The notes beneath the pieces are model-generated. The model had not been told where the DNA came from, searched no databases, and saw only the letters and a program-made list of their open reading frames with translations. The translations under genes and the position numbers were made by a program. From assembly GCA_002749535.1 (NCBI GenBank), contig MZZL01000405.1:372001-436000 (forward strand): 64,000 nucleotides of DNA, given 5' to 3'. The first letter of the stretch is position 1. Every line of letters starts with the position of its first letter. This DNA comes from Apophysomyces variabilis (taxonomy: Eukaryota; Mucoromycota; Mucoromycetes; Mucorales; Mucoraceae). Positions 21,920 through 33,266 of the stretch are shown here, piece after piece.

Positions 21920-23543
21920 TTAGATGCGAGATTTCGTCAGTGTACGAGCAAAAGAGAGTTCTTCCGCAGGAATAATGTAATCACGTCCAATTTGATCGAC
22001 AGATGTGCAACCTAAAAAAATACGAAGATTATAACGTGAGCTCTGCGTGCACTAGTTTGCATCTTTTTCTTCCATGCCAAACCTGCCAGCGCCATGGTCA
22101 AGCGGAAATCAAAATGAAGCAGGGAAAGAACTTGTTGAACACCTGTTTGACCCTTTTGCCAATGGATTTTGTCCTCAGCATAGATTGTTCTTCCTTTTTT
22201 TTTTCCTTGTTCTTTATTTACCTTGTAAGCCAATCCCCATAAGATAGGGCGACCAATGAACACGGCGCGTGCTCCAATAGCCAATGCCTTGAATATATCC
22301 GATCCTTTCCGAATCCCTCCATCCACATACACCTCTACCTTGGTATCACGACAAACATCGACAATCTCGGGAAGAACTTCCAACTATAAAGAAAAAAAGA
22401 AACAACCAGCTCTGCTGTTCATCCACAACGTAATTTTTTTTGTTACCCTCTTTTTTTTCTTTTCAACTTACGGTTGCCGGACATCCATCCAATTGACGTC
22501 CTCCATGGTTAGAGACCAAGATCGCATCCACGCCATGTTCAATCGCTTTCTTCGCATCCTCTCCCCGGAAGATGCCTTTGATGACAATGGGAAGACGGGT
22601 GACGGTCTTTAGCCAACCAATATCTTCCCATGTCAAGGCCGGGTCAATCTGTCCGCCGACATAGGCTTCTGCTCCCTGACGCGTCGGATCATCCGAGGAG
22701 AAATTACCCATCCTGAGATGGCCAGGTAATCGAAACGCGTTTCTTAAATCGGCCAAGCGACGTCCCAAGCGCGGTCGATCAACCGTCACCACCAAGGCTC
22801 GGAAACCCAAGGCTTCACAATGACGGACCAAACGGGCTGTGGCTTCACGATCCGTTTCCACGTAGAGCTGAAACCATTGAAGAGGATGTTCCATCACTTC
22901 CCGAGCAGATCGAAAAACTTCATCCATACTGAAATTACTGTAAGTTGAAGCACAGTAACACGTCTTCAAGGCCGCACAAGCTATTTCCATTTTGCCCCAA
23001 AGAGAAAGAAAAAAGAGAGTTGCATGTTATAGATCGCACGGATACCATTATTCCATCGAGTAAAAACCCTTCCCCTCAAAAGAAATAGAACCATGAGCTC
23101 TCGAAAACCTTGGGCACATTCTCTTTCTTTCCCTCCCTCTCCCCGCGCCCCACTCACTCTCTTACCTCGGGCGGTTGCTTTTTCACCTTCATCGTGAGCC
23201 AATCCATGAAAGGCAGTGGGCGCTACGCAGATCGGAAATGGGATGGGTTGACCCAAAAGTGTCGTGGAGGTTGTCACCTTCTCAACATTGACAAGAATAC
23301 GCGGTCTTATCAATAATCTAGAACCAAGAAAGGAATAACAAGACTAAATGGTCAAGGATCTTTCCTTTTCATATCCACTTGAACGTGTCTCTTTTCTCTT
23401 TTTTTTTACCGCTCATAAGCGTCGCGGTTACGTCGCAATGTTATTTCGGCGTCAGCACCGGATTGATAATAATCCAAGGCCATGGGAGGTAGGATTTTTC
23501 GTGCATAGGCTTCATAATCATCAATAGATACAGGTAGATTCAT
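21920..23543 (-). CDS. FMN-dependent alpha-hydroxyacid oxidase/dehydrogenase (glycolate/lactate oxidase family)
   Basis: Oxidises an (S)-2-hydroxy acid such as glycolate or lactate to the 2-oxo acid using FMN. Exons 23543-23410, 23317-23166, 22980-22472, 22383-22222, 22152-22083 and 22011-21920 join to 1119 nt (372 aa), the usual family length. Motifs in order: [43 protein letters not shown] (flavin-contacting Tyr), [32 protein letters not shown] (Lys at the FMN N5 side), [10 protein letters not shown] (active-site His and substrate-binding Arg), [20 protein letters not shown] and [12 protein letters not shown]. There is no N-terminal cytochrome b5 domain, so it is of the soluble oxidase type rather than cytochrome b2. 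The C-terminal SRI could be a weak peroxisomal PTS1-like tripeptide, as in glycolate oxidases (inference). Confidence 0.92.
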
Positions 23544-23610
23544 TATGTTTTTTTTTGTTTTGTGAAAAAGAATAAAAAAAAATGGAAATGGTCCTTTTTA
23601 GGGATATAAA

Positions 23611-23643
23611 GAGAAGAGAAGAGAAGAGAAGAGAAGAGAAGAG
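23611..23643 (+). repeat. (GAGAA)n microsatellite
   Basis: Six full copies of a 5-base unit plus a partial seventh, between the FMN oxidase gene (upstream flank) and the 3' end of the SUN-domain gene. Confidence 0.95.
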
Positions 23644-23882
23644 TAGGTAGTGTAAAAATTTAAATATTTTTTCCCTAGGGTCACATGCCATTAGTACCTT
23701 TCCCAACCAAAAAAAAAGTGTAATATAATGTGTACAAATGCCGAGAAAGTATTTCCGGTTGCTTAAAGTTTGATGGTGTTGTCTTCTTATGGTGTACTTG
23801 TTTGAGTATGTGTGAGTGTGTATATGGGTGGGGTGGGTTTGATGCTGATGGAAGAGGATTGCGGTTTGTCTCGGTAACGAGC

Positions 23883-26234
23883 TTATTCTTCAGGTATGCC
23901 ATGGACACGGACCCTGTATAGACAGGTGTACGCGTCGTTTCCCCAGTTAGATACCACACGAATGAGAACAGCCCTGAAAATAACATAATCCTTGGTATCT
24001 AGATCAAACGTCTGCATAGGCGTTGATCGTTTGATATCATAGCGAAAGGATCCGAGGAAAACGGCATTGGGATCTTTGGTCTCCCACGGTCGGCTCGTAC
24101 GACGGAACAGTCCGCCTGGCACACGCTTCAAACCCCACACTTCGATATCTTTCGGGGCACTGCTCAGATTGATAGCCATTTGGCGAGTCAAATGTTCAAT
24201 CGTGATCTGTTGGATAGCCAGAGGTTGGGAAAGCTCAATCGCCAGCGTACCGCTTGTTCCATCCATTGCCCAGCATTCTCCCGCCTGCATATTCGGCGTC
24301 AGTGCTGTCCATGGAGAAGCAGCTGTACGTCGACCAAATCCAGTCAATTTGGAAATACCGCGCATCCAGTAATGACGAGGATACACCGTATAGGTGGGAG
24401 AAGTTAAACTAGGGATAATACGAGCCCCACGCGAAGCCAAGGCAAAGTCAGGTTGATTCAGTGTATCTTGCTGGTACTTTTGAATAATCGATTCCACTAC
24501 TTCAGCAATCGGTTCATGACCGTCGCTACGGAACTGACCAAGTTCCTCGTTCAGTAATTCTTTCAATGTCTCCCTTGTAACAATCGTTCCGCTAGCCAAC
24601 TGTTTCTTCATCCATTGTTGAAACTCTTCCTTCGCCCACTGGTCCATGAAATCATGCGTCGCAAAATGCGACTTCAGCCATTGATCCACTTCTGGACGCA
24701 AAGTCACCTCACCATCCGCTTGAACATGCGTCCACGATTCCTGCGACAGTTTTTGTTCCACTGCGTCCCGCACAGATTTTTCTAGTTCCGATTTCTCCAT
24801 CACACGGTCATCCATCGAAGTTAACCGCTCTTCCATACTTCGTTCCTTTTCCTGTGTTCGGCGAACAAAGGCTTCTAGTTCGTCCAGCCGTGATTGCACC
24901 GCCTCCATCCACTGCTTCCCTGGTACCCCATCCTTCAGTAACTGTTCCATCCGTTTTTGTCCCTGACGAAGATGGTCAAGTTCTGCTGTCAAGCTGGACA
25001 CGTGGTCCCTATGCTTATCAGAATGCCCTTCATTGGATCCTTTCAGTCTTTCAAAACGTTGCGCCAACAGCTCAGATATAGCCCCTTCAGCGGCTGTTAA
25101 TCGCCTGATCACATCTTCCGTACCACTTTGACTATGAATGGGCGCCCATATCGGTTTGGGAAAGGAAGGCTTGTCATAGGAAGCAGAGATCAGCTTATGA
25201 GTCCAACCAGAAATTGTATCTAATGCCTGTCGCGGATAGATCCGGATTCGTGTGGCTATTGATGTATTATCGACGGTCTTTCCCACAAGGACCATGACAG
25301 CTATCATCACAGCTACCAAAACCCAGGCTTGCCTTCGAGGAATTGCATGTCCCGAAGAAGTGCAGCTTGGTTGGAATCCAAATGAACATAGGACGACCAA
25401 AATAGGGTTGACGATAAGAGTGGACACGGCAAGGAACACAGACTCTTTGATGGTCCAAAAAACCATGAAAATGGAAAACATGATGAACTCAAAGATTGTA
25501 TCATAAACACGTCTGGTTTCCGGCCAACCCTCTCCATGATGGTCCTTTTCGGAGGATTCATTCTCACTTGCCAGGGAAGGACTGTCGTCTTGTTCTTCTT
25601 GTTCTTTTTCTTGTTGTTCTCCTTCATGATACTCCTCAACGTTTTCGTGTTCCATATCACTTTCATCTGTTTCTGTTGTTTCTTCGGAATAAATGCCTCG
25701 ATCTACCAGATCCCGTAAACGCTCCTCTTTTTCTGGATGTCCTGCTAAATACGTCTCTTCTTCGTATATGTCCGCTCCATCGTCATCACTGTTGCCAAAA
25801 AACTCATTCATCTCTCGTTCCTGATCTACGAAAAGTTTATGTTTCAATTTCAGTGTGTGTATGTGTGATAAGTAAAGTTTAGGTTTTTATTTTGTTGTTT
25901 TGTGGTTTATATAGGGCAATTTACCTTTTTCGTTGTGTGCCAATATTATTGATTCGTCGTCCTGCTCTGAATCCCGTCTACTGGGTAGTTGACTAGTCCA
26001 CACGGGTGAGCGCCAGTAGGCATTGATACGTTGTGAAATCGGAGAGATGCGTTGGAAGGGTGGTGTCATGCTATGAGCCTGGTTAATTGCGGTAGCGATA
26101 TTGACGCTAGTGTCGCGATAATGGACCGTGCTTGGATGAGGTGCTGATTGTGGAATACGTCGTTTTGGATTATCCGTGTCTTCCATGGCTTTGGGTCGGT
26201 AGTCATCAGGTGTGTAATGGGATGAGTATCTCAT
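23883..26234 (-). CDS. SUN-domain nuclear envelope protein
   Basis: Inner nuclear membrane protein of the LINC complex, expected to bind KASH proteins in the perinuclear space. Two exons, 26234-25925 and 25825-23883, join to 2253 nt (750 aa). The first about 210 residues are polar and very acidic (EEYHEGEQQEKEQEEQ) and would be nucleoplasmic. Hydrophobic segments lie near residues 214-258 (FEFIMFSIFMVFWTIKESVF and following) and 275-290 (WVLVAVMIAVMVLVG). A coiled-coil region spans about 330-480. The SUN domain follows from about 590, with ARIIPSLTSPTY, AGECWAMDGTSGTLAIELSQ, ITIEHLTRQMAINLSSAPKD, FRAVLIRVVSNWGNDAYTCL and YRVRVHGIPEE. The last of these carries the conserved family ending. Membrane position and fold are family knowledge; the exact topology is inferred. 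Confidence 0.93.
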
Positions 26235-26999
26235 GGCAAGCCTTGGGCTTGTATTGGGGCCGTGCAGCTACGAAAAGAGAGGGGAAGAAAAGAAAGGGGA
26301 GGGGAGAAAAAAAAAGGCCTGTATTGTGCGCGCTTAATTTGCTTTTTTGCTTGAAAGAGCTGGGAATTCTTGTGTCCGGCTCGGCCTAATGGGGATCATT
26401 GTCCTGATCAGGCAGTGGAACAATGCAGTCCTTGTTTGGGATTCGCTTACCATTTCCTAGTTCACTGCCAACGTAAAGTATCAATGGAACATTTGTGGTA
26501 AGCGTCTTCTATTAAGTTAGCAAAGAAGTATTCATGTCTCTTGAAGGATACTTTTCTCTTTTTTTCCCGTAAGTATAGAAGAAAGCAAGGTAATGAGACA
26601 AGGATTATCCTGTCATGTATTTAATAGAATGTAAAATCAAGTCAAAAGAAAAAGATTTTGACCAGCCGTTGTATAAACAGGCGAAGAAACAAAGAAAGGG
26701 AGTAAGAGAAAGCAATCTATTCGCCATTTTTCTTGTTTCTAACGGCTTAGTCCCTTAGCTATCGCAGCAGTCCAAGTCCTCGTTATATAACAGGTGTTAA
26801 AGGGGGGAATTTGGCGGATTGGGAAGCCACGGCATGGACGCTCCATTGCTTGCATAACTTTAACATCATTAATCCTTAAAGGTAGCGGTGATTGAATTCA
26901 ATTCCTGGGGGTGGCTTTGAATGAAAAGCAGGCGGGTCTAATTCATAAACAAGCCCTTGCTTTTCCTGCCACACTCTCTAAGTATACAAACGAAGCACT
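26235..26999. other. Divergent intergenic region between the SUN gene and TIM13
   Basis: Contains the promoter regions of two divergently transcribed genes. On the plus strand 26400-26500 reads DHCPDQAVEQCSPCLGFAYH with regularly spaced Cys residues, but it is bounded by stops and no flanking exons were found. I do not call a gene. Confidence 0.4.
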
Positions 27000-27502
27000 A
27001 TGAGCGACTATTCTTCTAACTATAACCTTGGCGGTGGTGACTTGGTAAATATAAAAAGAAGGATGAATGGGAAAAGCGTCTTGATTCCAAAGAACAGCAC
27101 ACACTAACTTATGTTGTCTACTTTTTCTTTTGCTTTTCAACTTGCCTAATCGCGTTACCATTACGTAAAAATAAACAGAGTGGCAAGAAGCAAGAAGTCA
27201 TGGACCAAGTTCGTAGTGAACTTGCCTTGGCCAATGCACAGGAATTGATCAACGTAAGTGAAGAAAACAGCATTTGATCTAGACCAGCGTGCCAACATTG
27301 ATGGGGAAAATGGGGATAGAAAATCAACGAAAAGTGCTACTTGAAGTGTGTGCCCAAGCCTGGTGCTCGCCTTGAGAGTGGTGAACAAGCCTGTTTGTCC
27401 AAGTGCATGGATCGTTATATGGAAGCTTGGAATGTTGTGTCGCGCTCCTACGTGGCTAGACTTCAGCGCGAATCGCACAGTCAGATGGGATCTAGTCTTT
27501 AG
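27000..27502 (+). CDS. TIM13: Mitochondrial intermembrane-space chaperone TIM13
   Basis: Small Tim protein that, with Tim8, escorts hydrophobic precursors across the intermembrane space to the TIM22 complex. Exons 27000-27044, 27179-27253 and 27320-27502 join to 303 nt (100 aa). The twin CX3C motif is complete: CYLKC and CLSKC, separated by the usual spacer. Family sequence surrounds it (MDQVRSELALANAQELINKI and CMDRYMEAWNVVSRSYVARL). The 15-codon first exon (MSDYSSNYNLGGGDL) was placed by phase and by the GTAAAT donor; without it the protein would start at an internal Met. No presequence is expected, because the Mia40 pathway imports it through its cysteines. Confidence 0.93.
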
Positions 27503-28416
27503 ATTGGATAAAAACAAAGAACCAGAACCACAAATGGACACATAGACAATTTGAAATATTTTTGAATCAAACAAGGAAAAAAAAAAGAGAAATGATCGTA
27601 TTCTCACTCTAATGGAAGTGATAGAAAGAGAAGAAGAAGAAAAAAAAAAGAGCCAAGTTGCATTGAATGCCAGCGAATTAAAAAAGAATATTGGGCGATG
27701 GCGTTACGGGGTGCACTTATGCCATGATTAGATCTTGCCTAGATTCACGAATGGCAGAGAAGAAACCCAAAAATGGAACAAGTGTTTCCGAAAAGAACAA
27801 AAGACGAAACCATGCTCATAAGGCTATTTCATTCGATTCATATATCATGAGATGAGGCAAAGCAAACGATTGAAGAACAAAATGACAAGGTCATGCTATA
27901 TCGTCCAGTGCGATAGAGACATGGAATACCTTTCCTATATGCCCTAGATCAAAAGAAATGAAGAGATTACAGTCAGCCTTTTTTCGGCGATACAGACACA
28001 TCCAGCTTATCCATAGATGGGTGATGATGGGGATAGTTCCACGTGTAGTAAAAAAAGACAGTGCCTCGTTGTGGCTAATCTTGGATGAATTGGCCGCAAT
28101 ATTCTGCAGATTAATACGTTCAGGAAAGATCCCACGGTGTTCGATGCGATAAGACAAGGTTACCTTTGCTGGGTATATAATATAGTAGAATTGATCTTAT
28201 TCGACGTTGTTTGATGCCCAAGGTCACACACATAGATTATTGCATTTTCAGAGATGAATGATTGTGTTACGATGGAGTGTCGGGGACTGTGCGCTTTCCA
28301 ATAGCGAAGGGCTCTATGTATTGCTTTATAGTTTGTTTCTCGGCAGAGATATATAGAATCGAATTGTTATTGTGAATAGGGTGACTTTGTTGTGTGTGTA
28401 GCAGTAAGCTTTAGAA
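27503..28416. other. Gene-free stretch downstream of TIM13
   Basis: Starts with an A-rich tract that is probably the TIM13 3' UTR. An 88-codon minus-strand frame (27891-28157) overlaps a 64-codon plus-strand frame and neither shows a domain. I see no gene. Confidence 0.45.
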
Positions 28417-29105
28417 TTGACCCACGGTTCCATTACCGGGTTTTTGGTGCCGTACAATAGGGGTTCCCTTTAGCCGAGGGCCCTGCATTTCGATCACAGC
28501 TACCAATCCAGTAGACATATCCGAAGAAAAAGACGTGGCCTGACAAAAGCTGAATAGCGGTTTTATCCTTAAGAAAGAAAAAAAAAAGATTGCAACTATT
28601 TTACTTTTGAGAGACCTGTCAAAAAACTGATTTCTAAACATACACATGTAAGCTTATTGTTTTTTTTAGATGCAACACGTGTTTTCTTTTTCAACATAAT
28701 GTTACCATAAATCAGTGAAAGTATGGTAAGATATATACACACACACACACAGAGAGAGAGGGAGAGTTCAATTTCTGGTTTCTACTTGATGCATTGTATA
28801 GAATATGCCAATGGAAACAAAAGACTAAAAAAAAGGTATGAAACTTCTATGAGGTCTTATGATCAAAATTTCCAAGTACCAGAAGAATAAGGCTTGGAGA
28901 GGAATAGACAGAGAGGGTTTCCTTTTTCAGCAATCGATCATGAACGTGACAAGGGTATCGGCCAATGAGACTGGGTCCCGTTGTAGGCTTTTTGTCTTTG
29001 ATAGATTCGAGAACCGCATTAAAGTCGGGGTGGCACAGACGGGCAAAAGGTCGTTCATGTCCAATTTTAGGTTCTCCTCTTTCCGCGGAACAAGAAATGG
29101 ATGGT
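28417..29105 (-). CDS. Possible unresolved minus-strand gene or relic
   Basis: Two pieces look coding. At about 28940-29100 the minus strand reads GEPKIGHERPFARLCHPDFN then AVLESIKDKKPTTGPSLIGR and YPCHVHD. At about 28417-28545, after a TTTTGTCAG acceptor-like site, it reads ATSFSSDMSTGLVAVIEMQG then PRLKGTPIVRHQKPGNGTVG up to a stop. The two could be first and last exons of one small gene, but I found no convincing donor between them and the spacer contains a microsatellite. Product not recognised. Confidence 0.25.
28736..28760 (+). repeat. (AC)n(AG)n compound microsatellite
   Basis: Uninterrupted AC run followed directly by an AG run. Confidence 0.9.
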
Positions 29106-29271
29106 TGTTATAAATATGCATCTCGTTTTCCTATACGAAAAAGAAAAGGAAAAAAAAAAAGGAATCCCTTTCTTTCTTTCTCTCTCTCTTTCTCTTTCAC
29201 TTCCTCTTTTTCTCCTTTTGAAAGAACTTGGATCAATTCGTAATACATTCAAAAAAGAAAAAAAAAACAAT

Positions 29272-29605
29272 ATGACAAAGAGAGTTCAATTTTCATGCCA
29301 AGTGGAGTTCGCAAGTACTTTCGATAACGAAGAATATGGTAAGGAAAACAAAACAAAAAAAAGTTCAATCATTGAATTTGCCCAAATACTTACATGATGA
29401 ATCTCATTTAGATCGAACAGCACAAGAAGTGGCAAAATTGACATACAAAGACATGGCCGAATTATTGACCATGAAATCACAATGGCGAAAAGATATGGAA
29501 CGTATGTTGGCCGAACGAGCCGCCAAAGAACAACAACAAGAAGAAGAACAAGATCCCTTTGTTTACAATGCCAATAATAACAATCCATGCGAGATCTGCA
29601 CTTAA
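29272..29605 (+). CDS. Small conserved fungal-type protein with RVxF-like motif
   Basis: Exons 29272-29338 and 29412-29605 join to 261 nt (86 aa). The N-terminus MTKRVQFSCQVEFASTF contains KRVQF, which fits the RVxF docking motif for protein phosphatase 1. It continues through the junction (G+AT) as NEEYDRTAQEVAKLTYKDMA, then a helical basic/Gln-Glu-rich part (SQWRKDMERMLAERAAKEQQ) and a Cys pair at the very end (CEIC). The block EYDR...VAKLTYKDM appears, from memory, in short uncharacterised fungal proteins. PP1 binding is inference only. The long 3' flank is low complexity. Confidence 0.7.
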
Positions 29606-32046
29606 ACCACATCACATCAAAAATCACACACACTCTATGAAACCTTCTCATCAGCCCAACCAAACATCTCTCTCTCTCTCTATACACACACGCAAAAACC
29701 ATAACAGTTCAACCAACCACGACACCACATACGCATAACGCATACGTTCCCCGAATCAATAACAACAACAACAACTTATACTCCCACACTTTTCCAAGAA
29801 AGAAAAGAAAAGAAAGGAATATCCACACAAAAACGCACTTTGCCCTTCTTTTCTTTTCTTTATGTTTCGTGTGTGTATACTACCCTTCTTATTTCCGAAT
29901 ACCCTCTATCTCTCTTCGTTTCCTCTCTCTCTCTCTCTCTCTTTTTTTTTTTGGAAGGATCATTAGTTTTTCTTTTTCTCTACTGTACAAAGTTACTTCT
30001 TCTTCTTCTTCCCTCCTTTCCCCCCTATTTCTAATTCTTTTTATCCGACTGTATTTACTTTTCATCTTAGCCTCGAAAAAAAAACACTCCAAATAATGAA
30101 ATAGTGGTAATTTTTTTGTGTCTCTTTATTTACTGTTGTTCGCATCATGTCTGCAGACCAAAAAAAAAAATTTGGTTATGTGTGTGCCTTTTGCCTTTCA
30201 ACTTTTAGTACGACCCAATATCCATTTCGGCTAATTCCCACCCAAACTCCGTCAACTCCGTCTTATCTAAACGGGGCTCATGTTCTCATCTATATTGTAA
30301 ATTTCGCCTACAAAATGACGGCTCAGCCAATTGATTCCACTGATAACAAAAAAAAATTGTGAGTGTATGGCACATCCAGCAAGCACGACAGCTTCTTTTT
30401 TTGGTCGACTTCCGACCTCGTGATCGCAATATGATAGTTATACTCTTCTTCTTCTTCTTCTTTCTTCTTTCTAGTTACCAATCCACGTGTAAAGTTAAAA
30501 AAAAATCATAAACAGCAACAAGATCCTTTCTACTTTGTATATATCCTCTCTATTCAAACGTGCTTTTGGGGAAAATCAAAGTTTGTCCAAGTGATAGATT
30601 ATCCGTTCAATAGTCCTTGGGCTCTTGTTCCATTTTTTCCCTTTGGCTGACATAGCAAAAAAAAAATTAAGAGTGTTTTTTACCCGTGTGCCTGGAAACT
30701 GCCCTTTTTTTTTTTCTATCTGTCGGCAAAGGGTTGTCATACTCAATTTTTCTTTGGAGAACAGGGAAATCGGGAAAGAAAGGAGGGTGGGATAGAGAAA
30801 AAGAGTGTGTGAGAGAGAGGGGGGGTGGGTGGAGGCAACTGCAACAACACTATTAGTACAATGCAGGCCTAACGAAAGAGCTTGCACGATCATACTATGG
30901 TATGTGTGTGTATGAAGGGGGAGTGGGGAAAGGGAACAGAGGTATCTAGGCTTGTTCAAACAAGTTCACTGTAGGTCCAAGCTCATGAGTGATATCCTAG
31001 TTGCAACTTTTTTTACTTTATCACAAAGAGTTTCAAACCCTGTTCTTTTATCCTTTTCTTATCTAAGATGCTTTTCTTAAGTTGAGTATTGCGGTTATCT
31101 TGTTTTTAACTCATCATGACAGGAGCGTCTTTGCCTTTGTCTTGTAGACAAAAGTCATTTCAAAGGAATGTCAGTTTTCATCTCCTGTCAATAACCCTCA
31201 TTTTCTTTTTTTTTCTTGTTTTTCTTTTTATTTTTAGATTGTTTGACAGCTTGTCATTGTTGATCTGATCTGTGGGGTATCACTTCATGTGAATAGATAC
31301 TCTTTATGAAAGAAGAGCTTCTTAAAACAGGAGGCGGGAGACGCACACCCCTAAAGATAGGAAAGAGAGACATCTCTCCAAAAGGAAATAAATCAACCCA
31401 TTACCAAAATGCTCAAAGGATCGGATCTTGTTTGTCTTTTTTGCTGTATGAATCGGATACTTTTATGTATGATTTTTTATAGTGTGTAAAAATGGAGTGT
31501 ATATGTTTGATAAAAAGCAAAAAAAAACAATTTCATAAAGAGTGAATAAAAGAAGAAGGTGGAGTAGATTAAAAGACATGTAGTATTACTATTATAAAAT
31601 TTTTGGGATTTTTGATGTGTTTTTTCTTGGAACAAGCCAAGACATATAAGTAAAATGCAAGAAACTGAACGAAAAAGAAGAAGAAGACGTATAATATGAA
31701 ATGTGATGTACTTACTTTTTTGAGAGGGTGAAGGGTTGAATGTGAAGAGAGGAGAAGAAAAGGGATGAATTAGCTTAGAAAAGAAAAATGCGAATTAGGG
31801 GAGAGAGAGAGAGAGAGATTATTAGAAAGAAAAGAAAAGAGACTAAAAAAGGCAAAAACATGATAATGCAAATTAAGAAAAGAGAAATGCCATTGTGTGC
31901 GTGCGTGCGTGCGTGGGTTGTATAAATAAAAAAAAAAGGACCAAAATGGAAAAAAAAGAGAAGAAAGATTAAAAGAGTATGCTTTGCGTGAACGCAAAAT
32001 GGAGATGTGTGTGTGTGAGTGTATAAATGGGGTGTATGTGCCGTGT

Positions 32047-32086
<40 letters not shown>

Positions 32087-32177
32087 TAGTGATAGAAGAG
32101 GAGGAGGAGGAATGTATGGTTGGATTATATAATGCCGTGGAAATTAAAAAAAATTGGTATGGATGCAAATTAGGGTC
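29606..32177. other. Long low-complexity intergenic region
   Basis: About 2.6 kb between the 3' ends of two convergent genes. It is dominated by CT/GA, poly-A/T and GT microsatellites (CT run near 29926-29942, GTGC units near 31897-31912, GA run 32051-32080). Open frames here, such as 30576-30959 and 31770-32168 on minus, are Ser/Leu/His-rich translations of simple repeats. I see no gene. Confidence 0.6.
32051..32080 (+). repeat. (GA)15 microsatellite
   Basis: Thirty bases of perfect GA repeat in the 3' flank of the PASK-like kinase gene. Confidence 0.97.
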
Positions 32178-33266
32178 TTAGTTCTCGCGCAACCAGGGGT
32201 GAGAAAGGACTTGATGAATAGTAGGTCGGTTGTTGGGCGATCGCTGAAGCATGCAAGTGATCAGGTGCATACATTCTGGGGAGACCTGCAATTTAGGTTG
32301 GGCAAAGCGGCCAGCCATAGCCATTGCGGGATCATGGAAAGGAACTTCACCAAATAAGATCGTATACAGAAGCACACCGAGAGACCAGATCTCGGCAGGC
32401 TCGGCACGGTAGGATTGACACTTGAGGATTTCGGGGGAAGCAAAGGAAATCGTGCCATAGAACTTGGTGAACACGGCCTTGCTACGGTTACGTGGAAGAA
32501 TGACAGAAGAACCGAAATCAATCAATTTGACCTTGTAATCACTGTCAATCACAATGTTTTCATCCTTGATATCACGATGGCAAACGCCGAGTTTATCGAG
32601 GTAAGCCACACAGTCCACAATCTGGCGGAAGATGTGCTTGGCCAACGATTCGTCTAGGTTGTGGTGCTGCTCAATACATTCAAACAAATCGCAGGAAGTA
32701 CGACGCCCTAGCGCAGCCGGGGCGGGTCCTGCTTCCTCTTCTTGAAGATGTTCCATGGGCGAATCCAACAAAGAAGAGTTCTGCGAGTCGTCGGAAGTGT
32801 TGGAGAGCGTCGGAGGATGTTGAGGGGCCAAAGGCTGAGACCATTCCGTTCCGTGCAGTTCCATCACGAGATAAAAGAAAGTGGCATCCTGATAAGCATC
32901 TTGAAATTCCACGATATTTCTGTGTCGGACATGCTTCAGAACAAAGATTTCCATGGGAATGATTCCCATTTCGGGATCCTGGACACGGCTTGAAGCAGGA
33001 ACACGATCGCGAAAAATGAATTTAACGGCTCGCTCGATACCAGTACGACGTTCATAAGCCGACACAACAAAGCCGAAACCTCCGCTGCCGAGTTCTTGAC
33101 CAAGTGAATACTTTGCATCAAAATCCGGATGCAGACGGTAATGTCTCAAATAACGCGCTGACATGGTGCTAGGTTCCTGTGGTTGCTGTTGTTGTGCCAC
33201 TTGGGCATTCACATTAGGTTTAGGAACTGTACAGTAATTGTATAATTGAACTGGTTCGGAAGACAT
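32178..33266 (-). CDS. PASK-like CAMK-group serine/threonine kinase without PAS domain
   Basis: Single exon, 362 aa. The kinase domain fills residues about 52-360: glycine loop ELGSGGFGFVVSAYE, ATP-binding Lys in ERAVKFIFRDR, catalytic loop CHRDIKDENIV, LIDFGSS, ASPEIL and WSLGVLLYTILFGEVPF. The phrase SCDLFECIEQHHNLDESLAK then HIFRQIVDCVAYL matches PAS kinase (PASK/Psk1-2) subdomains, as does HRDIKDEN. However, no PAS domain precedes it, and the N-terminal 50 residues are Gln/Pro-rich. A polar insert of about 55 residues sits after the hinge (VMELHGTEWSQ). All catalytic residues are present, so it should be active. The frame stays open 27 codons upstream (ATG at 33347) and would add a hydrophobic stretch. 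I prefer MSSEPVQLYN because the upstream part is AT-rich leader-like sequence. Confidence 0.85.
   Translation of the reverse strand: MSSEPVQLYNYCTVPKPNVNAQVAQQQQPQEPSTMSARYLRHYRLHPDFDAKYSLGQELGSGGFGFVVSAYERRTGIERAVKFIFRDRVPASSRVQDPEMGIIPMEIFVLKHVRHRNIVEFQDAYQDATFFYLVMELHGTEWSQPLAPQHPPTLSNTSDDSQNSSLLDSPMEHLQEEEAGPAPAALGRRTSCDLFECIEQHHNLDESLAKHIFRQIVDCVAYLDKLGVCHRDIKDENIVIDSDYKVKLIDFGSSVILPRNRSKAVFTKFYGTISFASPEILKCQSYRAEPAEIWSLGVLLYTILFGEVPFHDPAMAMAGRFAQPKLQVSPECMHLITCMLQRSPNNRPTIHQVLSHPWLREN

Noticed and set aside
30576..32168. Minus-strand frames of about 130 codons
   Set aside because: They are translations of GA/CT and GT microsatellites giving Ser/Leu/His runs.
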